Shown here: positions 1-6,476 of the stretch, in pieces
How the letters are laid out: every line of letters starts with the position of its first letter
How positions within the stretch are numbered: position 1 is the first letter of the stretch
Assembly (NCBI GenBank): GCA_019454705.1
Contig: JACFNS010000077.1
Span: 1 to 8,720 of the forward strand
Length of the DNA stretch: 8,720 bases
Reading direction: 5' to 3'
Origin: Taibaiella sp.
Lineage (GTDB): Bacteria > Bacteroidota > Bacteroidia > Chitinophagales > Chitinophagaceae
Made by a program: the position numbers and the translations under genes
The notes under the pieces: model-generated
Told to the model about the DNA's origin: nothing
Seen by the model: only the letters and a program-made list of their open reading frames with translations
The model's database searches: none

Positions 1-93
1 GATGATGTACAGCTCGCTGGATACATCTACTATTACTCCTTTGCCAAAATGAGGGTGCTCCACCCTGGAGCCTATGCCTAATGTTGTTTCCAT
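1..93 (-). CDS. 5' end of an unidentified gene with a Tudor/KOW-like N-terminus (cut by window edge)
   Basis: An ATG at 91-93 on the minus strand opens 31 codons that run off the window without a stop. The peptide begins METTLGIGSRVEHPHFGKGV and continues with a short hydrophobic beta-like stretch. The pattern 'G-x-R-V-x-H-P-x-F-G-x-G-x-[VI]' resembles the small beta-barrel (Tudor/KOW-like) modules found at the C-terminus of UvrD/PcrA helicases and at the N-terminus of several uncharacterised Bacteroidota proteins, but 31 residues cannot settle a family. It has no signal peptide, so the product is probably cytoplasmic. It starts 30 bp after the metallo-beta-lactamase stop on the same strand and is probably co-transcribed with it. 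No clear Shine-Dalgarno sequence is visible. Confidence 0.6.
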   Translation of the reverse strand, partial: METTLGIGSRVEHPHFGKGVIVDVSSELYII

Positions 94-123
94 AATTCGA
101 ATATAGGGGAAAAATAAACTCAG

Positions 124-879
124 TTAATAATTGCTTTCTTTGGTTTCCGTAAGCAGGCGCCTGGTATTCTCAATTGCCTTATCAGACTGCCAGCTACCGT
201 GGCCGGGGATAATCATATTGATACCTGTTTTCTTAAACCGATTCTTCATTTTAGCAAGGCTTAAGGGCCAGGCGGCCATATCCGCATCTTCTATATTGCC
301 AATGTCGGTACTGAAACCGCTCTTGATAAAACATCCCCCATACAGGAATTTCTTTGATGGTATATACAGTACAATATTATCGATAGTATGGCCGGCGCCT
401 GGGTAGTAGGCTACTACTTCGATATTGCCGCAACGGAATGCGGTATCATCGTTGTAAAAGATGTGCTGCGGGCGTGGATAGTCCCGTTTTGCTGCTTCCT
501 GTGCAGTGAGGTGGTGGCTGTACGTCGGGATGCCGTGCCGGTGCATAGTGGAAATACTGCCTATCCTGTCGGCATGGGCATGGGTAATAACTGATAGGAT
601 GATTTTCTTGTGCAGGCTATCTGTGATCCATGTTATCAGTTGCTCTGCCTGTACACTATCCCAGGGTGTATCAAAGAGCATGGCTTCATCTCCTGATACA
701 ACGACTACCGCATTGGCATCAACATTTTTGTAATTCCCCGCATCGCCGTAGGAGGTGTAGAGGTAGATATTGCTATCCACCTTAGTAGTATTGATGGAGT
801 ATTGGGCTGATGCACTTGTATGAAATGCTATACTGAATAACAGAGATATTATGGTCAGAATCAGGTGTTGTGTTTTCAT
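124..879 (-). CDS. bla: Subclass B1 metallo-beta-lactamase, exported
   Basis: This 251-residue periplasmic zinc hydrolase is predicted to open the beta-lactam ring of penicillins, cephalosporins and possibly carbapenems. Residues 1-25 form a signal peptide ending ASA|Q. The full B1 metal set is present: Zn1 ligands H100, H102 and H164, and Zn2 ligands D104, C183 and H227. They lie in HAHADR (100-105), GAGHT (161-165), GGCFIK (181-186) and PGHG (225-228). K186 matches the substrate-carboxylate lysine of B1 enzymes, and GNIEDAD...WP (194-205) is also typical of B1. Length fits the family. The cysteine Zn2 ligand separates it from B3 enzymes and from glyoxalase-II-like hydrolases. It is fourth in the leftward gene run, 19 bp after the GldN-like gene, with no mobile-element signature beside it, so it looks resident rather than acquired. 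Activity spectrum cannot be read from sequence. Confidence 0.92.
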   Translation of the reverse strand: MKTQHLILTIISLLFSIAFHTSASAQYSINTTKVDSNIYLYTSYGDAGNYKNVDANAVVVVSGDEAMLFDTPWDSVQAEQLITWITDSLHKKIILSVITHAHADRIGSISTMHRHGIPTYSHHLTAQEAAKRDYPRPQHIFYNDDTAFRCGNIEVVAYYPGAGHTIDNIVLYIPSKKFLYGGCFIKSGFSTDIGNIEDADMAAWPLSLAKMKNRFKKTGINMIIPGHGSWQSDKAIENTRRLLTETKESNY

Positions 880-898
880 AGAATCTAATTTTGTTGCT

Positions 899-1462
899 TC
901 AATATTTGATAATGTGGCTAGTGAAGAGCCTCTTTTCGAAAACCTCGTACATCGTCCTGGTTTGTTTGTGTCCTGCAGGTAGTTCTATGCTTTTAAGAAT
1001 TGATGTTATATGAGGGTATTTATTCCAAAACAACGGGTAGTATTTCCCATCCCCAATATAAGCAGGGGCAATCGCCAGAATATTCACGACCATTTTACCC
1101 TTGCCTTTATCGTAATCCCATTCTTCCAGTATTAATATCCTGTCGGTTGTGTCAGGGTATAATTCGGCAAAAATTACCTGGTTCAAAGTTGTCATCTGAA
1201 CCTGTCGTATTGAGTCTTTAGGATTATGAAAGGCTTGAAGGCCTTCCTTTGTTTCCTTTATTAACCTGTTCGCAAGATCAGGGATAAGATGAGATTCCTG
1301 CATCTTAACCTCTCTCCAAACAAGAATCGGGTTGCCGTTATAGTTATTGTTAAGCTCTATTTTCTTTTTAGGTACAGGTATAGCATTATTGTTGTTGCTG
1401 AAAACTTGTGCTGAACATGGCAGGTATTGAAAGAAGAAGATTATAGGTAGAATATATTTCAC
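899..1462 (-). CDS. Orphan GldN/PorN-like exported protein (short)
   Basis: The C-terminal half follows the GldN pattern closely. It has an E-E-W-D-Y-D...M-V-V-N-I-L-A-I-A-P block, then PLFW-x-K-Y-P, then a closing Y-E-V-F-E-K-R-L-F-T-S-x-I-I-K. In GldN these blocks appear as 'DW-x-FD...M-V-I-G-I-P', 'PLFW-YP' and 'FWKRxFSSYIxK'. GldN (PorN) is a periplasmic part of the type IX secretion/gliding machinery. Canonical GldN is considerably longer and sits after gldKLM; this protein has about 187 residues and stands alone. No ATG start exists. The GTG at 1460-1462 gives a compact signal peptide ending CSA|Q. A TTG at 1469-1471, one base after the upstream stop and 9 nt after a GGAG, is an equal contender. 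A TTG at 1493-1495 would overlap the upstream gene. Whether it acts in secretion or does something else is unknown. Confidence 0.7.
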   Translation of the reverse strand: MKYILPIIFFFQYLPCSAQVFSNNNNAIPVPKKKIELNNNYNGNPILVWREVKMQESHLIPDLANRLIKETKEGLQAFHNPKDSIRQVQMTTLNQVIFAELYPDTTDRILILEEWDYDKGKGKMVVNILAIAPAYIGDGKYYPLFWNKYPHITSILKSIELPAGHKQTRTMYEVFEKRLFTSHIIKY

Positions 1463-1472
1463 GTTCGTCAAA

Positions 1473-2198
1473 TTAATGGTCTCCAATACCGTCAAAAAAA
1501 AGTTCAGAAATTACAACATCGTCATACTTGTCACCTTGATATACATCTGCTATTTCAAATTTAAGAACCCAATCCTTTTCTCCCTCTGTTATTCCTAAAG
1601 GTTTATCCAGTTTGAAAGATTGAAGTGCCTTTGTATCATTTAATTCCAAAGTGAGGTAATACTCTCCATTGAAATACATTTTTATAGTTTTTACCCTTGA
1701 GTTTTCAAACCAGGCTTTATCTGATTTTACATGTCCATTTGCTATTCTGATTTCAGTTATCTGTGTGTTACCTGGTTGAAAATGATACTCGATATATTCA
1801 CCTATACCATAGCCTTTAACGCCTTCTGCCCATACAGTCTTGTAGCTAAAATCGTGAATGTTAGCAGGTATGTAATCAGTTTTCCCAGCAGATTTTAGGG
1901 AAGATGATGCAGTTATTCTGTAAGGGCCTCCGGCACAATACCAGCTACATTCTGCTCCCATTGTTTCATAGACACTTCCATCGTACCCCAAGCCTTCTAC
2001 AACTCCAAAAAGTGAATCCAATTCTTTTTTTTCAGAAGCTGATAAATCTTTTTTAGATAGTAATACTACGCGCTCGTAAATGGGTTCATATCTGTCTTCA
2101 AAGGTCAGAATATTGTGGATTTCGGGTTTGCATATTTTACGTTCCTGTGCTTGCAGAAACTGAGGAAGTAAAATCATAAGTATAGGTATCAATCTCAT
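1473..2198 (-). CDS. Exported protein with NADase-type glycan-binding (discoidin-like) domain
   Basis: This is a 241-residue protein with a signal peptide at 1-18 (ending LQAQ). A poorly conserved region follows (about 19-90) that includes a CSWYC cysteine pair at 84-88. The C-terminal domain (about 92-238) has the marks of the NADase-type glycan-binding domain: a W-A-E-G-V-K-G-Y-G-I-G-E-Y-I block (123-136), I-A-N-G-H-x-K...W...N-S-R-V-K (152-170) and D-V-Y-x-G-x-K-Y-D-D...I-S-E-L-F-F-D-G (218-237). Such domains are F5/8C-like beta sandwiches found beside secreted enzymes or alone. No catalytic domain is fused here, so a binding or adhesive role is inferred, with no evidence for a ligand. The gene starts 10 bp after the parE stop. 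Its own stop is followed almost at once by the possible starts of the GldN-like gene, suggesting translational coupling. Confidence 0.75.
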   Translation of the reverse strand: MRLIPILMILLPQFLQAQERKICKPEIHNILTFEDRYEPIYERVVLLSKKDLSASEKKELDSLFGVVEGLGYDGSVYETMGAECSWYCAGGPYRITASSSLKSAGKTDYIPANIHDFSYKTVWAEGVKGYGIGEYIEYHFQPGNTQITEIRIANGHVKSDKAWFENSRVKTIKMYFNGEYYLTLELNDTKALQSFKLDKPLGITEGEKDWVLKFEIADVYQGDKYDDVVISELFFDGIGDH

Positions 2199-2208
2199 GG
2201 TTGAATTT

Positions 2209-4095
2209 TTAAACTGTTTCTATCTCTTCCACCAAATCTTTTTCCACCCGCAGGTTTTCAATAATGTCCTTCTGTCGCTCCGGAGTATTTTTGCCCATGT
2301 AGTAGCTCAGCAGTTCTTTGATGTCGTCTTTGCCCAGCAGCACAGGGTCTTTGCGCATATCATCGCCTATAAACTGTGCAAACTCTTCAGGGCTGATTTC
2401 ACCCAGGCCTTTGAAGCGGGTTATCTCCGGTTTGCTGCCCAGTTCGGCTATGGCGTTGCGGCGTTCTTCATCGCTGTAGCAGTAGATGGTCTTTTGTTTG
2501 TTGCGCACACGGAATAATGGTGTCTGTAATATATACACATGGCCTCCCTTTACCAGGTCGGGGAAGAACTGGAGGAAGAAGGTCATAATGAGCAGGCGGA
2601 TGTGCATACCATCTACATCGGCATCGGTGGCAATGATGATGTTGTTGTAACGCAGCCCTTCCATGCCTTCTTCAATATTCAGCGCGTGTTGCAGCAGGTT
2701 AAATTCTTCGTTCTCATACACCACCTTTTTGGTCAGGCCAAAACAGTTGAGCGGTTTACCCCGCAGGCTGAATACCGCCTGTGATTCCACATTGCGGCTT
2801 TTGGTGATGCTTCCGCTGGCAGAATCGCCCTCGGTAATGAAGATGGTACTTTCTTTTTGTTTGGCGATAAATTCTTCTTTATTCTTAGATGGCGGCTCGG
2901 CATTGAAATGTATGCGGCAGTCGCGCAGTTTTTTATTGTGCAGGTTGGCTTTTTTAGCGCGCTCGTTGGCCAGTTTTCGTATGCCCGACAGCTCTTTACG
3001 TTCACGTTCGCTCTGCTCAATGCGTTTCTTCAGCGCATCGGCGGTAGCAGGATTTTTGTGCAGGTAGTTGTCCAGTTCTTTCGACAGGAAATCGAGCACA
3101 AAAGACTTCATAGACGGCCCGCCCTCTGATACGTATTGAGAGCCCAGCTTAGTTTTTGTCTGCGACTCAAACACCGGCTCCTGTACACGCACTGATACCG
3201 CAGCGCTGATGCTCTGGCGTATATCGGTAGCATCGTAATCTTTTTTGTAGAAGTCACGAATGACTTTTACAAAAGCCTCGCGGAAGGCAGCCTGGTGTGT
3301 ACCGCCCTGCGTGGTATGCTGCCCGTTGACGAATGAATATATATCCTCTCCGTAATCGTTGGTATGCGTGATGGCCACTTCTATATCATCACCCTTCAGG
3401 TGGATAATGGGGTAGCGGTTGGTTTCAGTATTGGTCTTGTTCTCCAACAGGTCGAGCAAGCCGTTTTTAGACACATATACCCGGTTGTTGAACTTGATTT
3501 GCAGCCCGGCGTTCAGGTAGCAATAGTTCCATATCTGGTTTTCTATGTATTCGTTCAGAAAATGGTAATGCTTAAAAACCGTATCGTCGGGGATGAAGGT
3601 AACCAGCGTACCGTTGGGCTCGTCCGTTTTCTGCTCCTTATGTTCCTTGCTAAGTATGCCCTTTTCAAATTCCGCTTCTTTCATTTTCCCGTCGCGGAAG
3701 GCAGCTACTTTAAAATAGTTACTCAGGGCGTTTACGGCTTTGGTACCCACACCGTTCAGCCCTACCGACTTCTGGAAGGCCTTGCTGTCGTACTTGGCGC
3801 CCGTATTTATCTTGCTCACCACGTCCACCACCTTGCCCAGGGGTATGCCCCGGCCATAGTCGCGTATGGTTACCACACCTTTGTCAATATTTATCTCCAC
3901 GCGCTTACCAAAGCCCATGGTATATTCATCTATACAGTTGTCTATCACCTCCTTCAGCAGTATATATATTCCATCGTCGGGGCTGCTGCCGTCGCCCAGC
4001 TTGCCTATGTACATACCCGGGCGCAGGCGGATGTGCTCGCGCCAGTCGAGGGATTTGATACTGTCTTCCGTGTATAAATTGTTATTCTCTGCCAT
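2209..4095 (-). CDS. parE: DNA topoisomerase IV subunit B (ATPase/Toprim subunit)
   Basis: The protein has 628 residues and is a complete type IIA topoisomerase B subunit. The GHKL ATPase site shows E49 and N53 in [10 protein letters not shown]79 in DYGRGIP (79-85) and the glycine-rich G-L-N-G-V-G-T-K (112-119). The transducer domain carries the QTKTKLG loop (312-318), whose lysine contacts the ATP gamma-phosphate. The Toprim domain has EGDSASG (422-428) and the metal-binding DADVDG (491-496), followed by RFKGLGE (560-566). It pairs with ParC to decatenate daughter chromosomes. The N-terminal [21 protein letters not shown]...DDGIY stretch is characteristic of Bacteroidota ParE rather than GyrB. 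No parC lies downstream; two small exported-protein genes follow instead. A TACTTTTG box ends only 9 bp before the ATG, so the transcript may have almost no leader. Confidence 0.95.
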   Translation of the reverse strand: MAENNNLYTEDSIKSLDWREHIRLRPGMYIGKLGDGSSPDDGIYILLKEVIDNCIDEYTMGFGKRVEINIDKGVVTIRDYGRGIPLGKVVDVVSKINTGAKYDSKAFQKSVGLNGVGTKAVNALSNYFKVAAFRDGKMKEAEFEKGILSKEHKEQKTDEPNGTLVTFIPDDTVFKHYHFLNEYIENQIWNYCYLNAGLQIKFNNRVYVSKNGLLDLLENKTNTETNRYPIIHLKGDDIEVAITHTNDYGEDIYSFVNGQHTTQGGTHQAAFREAFVKVIRDFYKKDYDATDIRQSISAAVSVRVQEPVFESQTKTKLGSQYVSEGGPSMKSFVLDFLSKELDNYLHKNPATADALKKRIEQSERERKELSGIRKLANERAKKANLHNKKLRDCRIHFNAEPPSKNKEEFIAKQKESTIFITEGDSASGSITKSRNVESQAVFSLRGKPLNCFGLTKKVVYENEEFNLLQHALNIEEGMEGLRYNNIIIATDADVDGMHIRLLIMTFFLQFFPDLVKGGHVYILQTPLFRVRNKQKTIYCYSDEERRNAIAELGSKPEITRFKGLGEISPEEFAQFIGDDMRKDPVLLGKDDIKELLSYYMGKNTPERQKDIIENLRVEKDLVEEIETV

Positions 4096-4104
4096 ATGCT
4101 ATGC

Positions 4105-4112
4105 CAAAAGTA
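4105..4112 (-). promoter_or_regulatory. Candidate -7 box for parE
   Basis: On the minus strand TACTTTTG matches the Bacteroidota -7 consensus TAnnTTTG exactly. It ends 9 bp before the parE ATG, which would start the message within a few bases of the codon (leaderless or nearly so). No TTG is seen at the -33 spacing, only a T-rich stretch, so support is partial. Confidence 0.35.
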
Positions 4113-4143
4113 AAGCGTAAAAAAATGAAATGAAAAGATGATT

Positions 4144-4259
4144 TTTTGTTAAGTAATGCAGGTTTTAGGTTAGCTGGGGGGTTAATACGTGTTTTCTTTA
4201 AGTGATTGGTATTCAGTATTATGTGTTTTATTTTGTTAGCTTTTGTTAAGTAAAACACA
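4144..4259. repeat. TTTTGTTA repeats and a 9-bp inverted repeat upstream of parE
   Basis: TTTTGTTAAGTAA occurs twice, exactly, at 4144-4156 and 4241-4253. TTTTGTTA also occurs at 4231-4238, ten bases (one helical turn) before the second copy. These last two copies are enclosed by the inverted pair TGTGTTTTA (4222-4230) and TAAAACACA (4251-4259). The region is AT-rich, which raises the chance of accidental repeats, but the helical spacing and enclosure would fit a protein-binding site between the candidate small RNA and parE. Confidence 0.45.
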
Positions 4260-4286
4260 ATAGTACTCAGAGTTAACAATTTGCAC

Positions 4287-4311
4287 AAAAAAGCCCCGTG
4301 TGTGGCGGGGC
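4287..4311 (-). terminator. Rho-independent terminator with no protein gene upstream
   Basis: On the minus strand a 6-bp GC-rich stem (GCCCCG / CGGGGC, 4293-4298 and 4306-4311, 7-nt loop) is followed directly by six T. It can only end a leftward transcript, yet no convincing leftward gene lies between here and the AraC gene. It is best explained as the 3' end of the candidate small RNA. Confidence 0.75.
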
Positions 4312-4446
4312 GGTTAAGTTGTGTTTCGTTGTTATGTACGTTTCGGGTGTCCGGTATTTGGTTATTTTTAGGGTGTGGGTTCATGGTGAGGTTGTATTTT
4401 ATTAGTATCCCGCACCAGCGGGACTTTCATAAATTATTCAAATTTA
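4287..4446 (-). ncRNA. Candidate small RNA of about 160 nt
   Basis: Both ends are supported by sequence signals: a TTTG-N20-TATTTTTG promoter just upstream (4453-4484, minus strand) and a strong terminator with six T at 4287-4311. Between them lies a 6-bp hairpin with a 4-nt loop, TCCCGC / GCGGGA (4408-4423), then an A- and C-rich, poorly structured stretch, a layout seen in many trans-acting regulatory RNAs. I see no features of 6S, tmRNA, SRP or RNase P RNA. A 20-codon reading frame (4368-4430) opens just before the hairpin but has no other support. Target and role are unknown. The divergent AraC gene is the obvious candidate partner or regulator. Confidence 0.42.
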
Positions 4447-4452
4447 CTACAG

Positions 4453-4484
4453 CAAAAATACTTAAAAAATGTTATTTAAGCAAA
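4453..4484 (-). promoter_or_regulatory. Leftward promoter of the candidate small RNA, with inverted repeat in the spacer
   Basis: On the minus strand TTTG (4481-4484) and TATTTTTG (4453-4460) match the Bacteroidota -33 and -7 elements with a 20-nt spacer, predicting a start near 4446. The whole spacer (4461-4480) is an inverted repeat, CTTAAA and TTTAAG around 8 nt, which is where a repressor dimer could sit. Confidence 0.5.
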
Positions 4485-4564
4485 TTGTATGGTTTCTATC
4501 TTCCCCCAGATAACAATGGTCAGTGACTACGCCGAACATATTGGAGGCAACTCCTGGCACACTG

Positions 4565-4599
4565 TATGTACATAAATTTAAATGACTTTAATACCTTTG
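4565..4599 (+). promoter_or_regulatory. Candidate promoter/operator region of the AraC-family gene
   Basis: TACCTTTG (4592-4599) matches the TAnnTTTG -7 consensus and predicts a start near 4606, about 10 nt before the first ATG. The -33 TTG is missing. In its place are two perfect palindromes, TATGTACATA (4565-4574) and ATTTAAAT (4576-4583), which could be a regulator site replacing the upstream promoter element, as would fit an activated or autoregulated gene. Confidence 0.4.
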
Positions 4600-4616
4600 C
4601 GAAGCATTTCTGAAAC

Positions 4617-5516
4617 ATGTACAGGAAGGATTTCTGCGAAATAAACCTGTTGAAAAACATGATAGCTACGAAAAAATCGTGGCCTGATGTTATAATTAAC
4701 ACCATTACCCCAAGAGAATACAGGGATGATATAAAAGGTACACTTACCATTTTCAGCAATATCAGGGGACAGGCTTATTATGGAGCAGATAACCAGAGAG
4801 AACAAGTAGGGGAGGATACTTACTTTATCAGCAACGAACATCAATTGTACAGTATTGACATACGCCGGCAGACGGAAACTTTTAATATTCATTTTTCCAC
4901 CGCTATGCTTCATGAGCTGCTGCCCACACTCACCCTGAACACTGAGAGCCTGCTGGACAATGCAGGCACATCCGCTGTACAACCATATTACTTTTACAAC
5001 AGGCAGTATTGGAAGGATAATTATTTCAGGAAAACGGTATCATTATTACAATCAGGATATTTATCGGGCAGGCTGGATGGATTGATGACAGAAGAGGTGT
5101 TGGCCAGCTTGCTACAGCATATATTATCCGGGCAAAATGATTTTTTCAGAAGAATCGATACATTGCCTGTTGTTAAAGCAGCTACACGGGATGAAGTGCT
5201 GGCGAGGTTATCAAGTGCTGTTGACTATATATACCAGCAGTATTATACAGCAATATCGCTGGACGAACTGGCAACTGTGGCGTGTATGTCCAAGTTCCAT
5301 TTTCTGCGCATGTTCAAACAGGTACAGGGGCAAACGCCTTACCAGTTTATTGCTGCAATAAGATTGGATAAAGCGAAACAGCTATTGTCTGACAGTGAGC
5401 TGACTGTGACTGATATCGCACTATTGGTAGGGTATGAAGACATTGCTACATTTTGTAGGGCGTTTAAGCGGAGGTATAATACATGGCCCATGTCGTACCG
5501 GCTAGCCAGCCAATAA
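4617..5516 (+). CDS. AraC/XylS-family transcriptional regulator
   Basis: This is a 299-residue cytoplasmic DNA-binding protein. Residues about 20-110 form a beta-rich N-terminal region of the AraC sensor (cupin-like) type. Residues about 130-190 are helical linker or dimerisation sequence. The C-terminal AraC domain (about 195-297) has two helix-turn-helix units: I-S-L-D-E-L-A...M-S-K-F-H-F-L-R-M-F-K (213-234) and the diagnostic T-V-T-D-I-A-L-L-V-G-Y-E-D...F-C-R-A-F-K-R-R-Y (263-287), closing with a degenerate P-M-S-Y-R. The first ATG (4617) follows the -7 box by 18 bp. A second ATG at 4659 is possible and would lose no domain. The gene is followed 62 bp later by a membrane protein gene on the same strand, a common regulator-target pairing. 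The ligand cannot be inferred. Confidence 0.9.
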   Translation: MYRKDFCEINLLKNMIATKKSWPDVIINTITPREYRDDIKGTLTIFSNIRGQAYYGADNQREQVGEDTYFISNEHQLYSIDIRRQTETFNIHFSTAMLHELLPTLTLNTESLLDNAGTSAVQPYYFYNRQYWKDNYFRKTVSLLQSGYLSGRLDGLMTEEVLASLLQHILSGQNDFFRRIDTLPVVKAATRDEVLARLSSAVDYIYQQYYTAISLDELATVACMSKFHFLRMFKQVQGQTPYQFIAAIRLDKAKQLLSDSELTVTDIALLVGYEDIATFCRAFKRRYNTWPMSYRLASQ

Positions 5517-5578
5517 ATAGCAATAATTGTCAACGCTGAATTTCGAGGGGGCGCTAATATTGCCGTAAAAAAACAGAT

Positions 5579-6292
5579 ATGTTACAAGCGGGGCATTATA
5601 CATTACTTCTTGTTATACTGATTGCTATTGGTTGGGCGATGAACAAAGCTGCTATTAACGCAGTGTACACATCCGAACGACGAACTAAGTTTGTACTTGG
5701 TTACACTGTTTTCATGGCGTTATGGATAGGTTATGTATCGATATTGGCGGCTACGGGTTTCCTGGCAGATTTCAGCCTGCCGCCTAAGCTTGTATTGTTT
5801 GTGGTATTGCCTGCATTCGCCATCATCGCATGGTTCTTTACTGCCAAAAGGTTCAGGGACGTTATTGATGGGTTTCCCATTGCTTTTACGGTGTATTACC
5901 AATCGTTCAGGATAGTGGTGGAATTGCTGATACTTGGCTTGTACAAAGAAGGGATGGGGCCTGAACTAATGACTTTTGAAGGCAGGAATTTTGATATACT
6001 GGCAGGGCTTTCTGCACCCATTATCGGCTACCTGGCGTATAACAGGAAGGTATTATCGCACAAGGCAGTGATAGTATGGAATATCTGCTGCCTGCTGTTG
6101 CTGGCCAATATTGTGTTCATCTTTATCAGCCTGATAGTGCGGCCGCAGCTATGGGGTTATGACGGTATTCCCATCAGCCTTGATTTTCCACGACTACCTT
6201 ATGTGTATATAGCCGCAGCTTTTATGCCTACTGCGGTGTTCATGCACGTATTCTCCATCAGGAAATCGCTGAAGGCGATGCGGGGTGGGTAG
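5579..6292 (+). CDS. Polytopic inner-membrane protein of unknown function
   Basis: The protein has 237 residues and no recognisable catalytic motif. About seven hydrophobic segments are visible, near residues 7-26, 38-62, 70-88, 101-122, 139-154, 163-187 and 208-227, separated by short loops with basic residues such as KRFRD (90-94) and a basic C-terminus (RKSLKAMRGG). There is no cleavable signal peptide; the first segment acts as an anchor. The ATG at 5579 directly precedes the first membrane span and no earlier in-frame start suits. It follows the AraC gene by 62 bp and is terminated at 6375-6403, so the two probably share a transcript or regulation. I do not recognise the family beyond 'Bacteroidota membrane protein found beside AraC regulators', and that association is from general impression rather than a search. 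Confidence 0.8.
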   Translation: MLQAGHYTLLLVILIAIGWAMNKAAINAVYTSERRTKFVLGYTVFMALWIGYVSILAATGFLADFSLPPKLVLFVVLPAFAIIAWFFTAKRFRDVIDGFPIAFTVYYQSFRIVVELLILGLYKEGMGPELMTFEGRNFDILAGLSAPIIGYLAYNRKVLSHKAVIVWNICCLLLLANIVFIFISLIVRPQLWGYDGIPISLDFPRLPYVYIAAAFMPTAVFMHVFSIRKSLKAMRGG

Positions 6293-6374
6293 CCTCTTAA
6301 ACAGGGACATTAGTATAATAGCACTTTATGTCTTTTCAGAAGATTAAGCGTAAGTTATTGAAACCGGTAATACT

Positions 6375-6403
6375 GCGGTTGCTTTGTTGAGCAGCCGCTT
6401 TTT
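6375..6403 (+). terminator. Strong rho-independent terminator after the membrane protein gene
   Basis: A 9-bp stem, GCGGTTGCT (6375-6383) with AGCAGCCGC (6390-6398), contains one G-T wobble and a 6-nt loop, and is followed by five T. It lies 82 bp after the membrane protein stop and ends the rightward AraC/membrane protein unit. Confidence 0.85.
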
Positions 6404-6423
6404 GTAACCAATGCGTTCCACAT

Positions 6424-6447
6424 AAAAAAGAGGGTGCAAAAGCACCC
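6424..6447 (-). terminator. Rho-independent terminator of the lipoprotein gene
   Basis: On the minus strand, GGGTGC and GCACCC (6432-6437 and 6442-6447) pair around a TTTT loop and are followed by TC and six T. It lies 30 bp past the lipoprotein stop and faces the rightward terminator at 6375-6403, as expected between convergent units. Confidence 0.85.
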
Positions 6448-6476
6448 CCTGTCTATGCTAAATAATAGGGGTTTTG

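Noticed and set aside
3364..4077. 237-codon rightward open frame opposite parE
   Set aside because: Antisense shadow of a fully conserved parE; the translation has no domain and reflects parE codon use.
2209..4095. GyrB instead of ParE
   Set aside because: The N-terminal [21 protein letters not shown] stretch and overall length fit Bacteroidota ParE better; a phylogeny would settle it, but the ParE call is favoured.
4082..4384. 100-codon leftward frame upstream of parE
   Set aside because: It runs through the terminator hairpin and the T-run at 4287-4311 and into the parE start; the product is low complexity with no motif.
4287..4446. 6S, SRP or tmRNA as identity of the small RNA
   Set aside because: There is no long closing stem with a central bubble, no SRP tetraloop domain and no tRNA-like ends.
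4281..4526. 81-codon rightward frame in the parE-AraC gap
   Set aside because: It has no ribosome site or promoter, starts at the terminator and has no recognisable similarity; it is better explained as the complement of the small RNA region.
4578..4982. 134-codon leftward frame overlapping the AraC gene
   Set aside because: Shadow of the AraC N-terminal region, with a composition typical of antisense translation.
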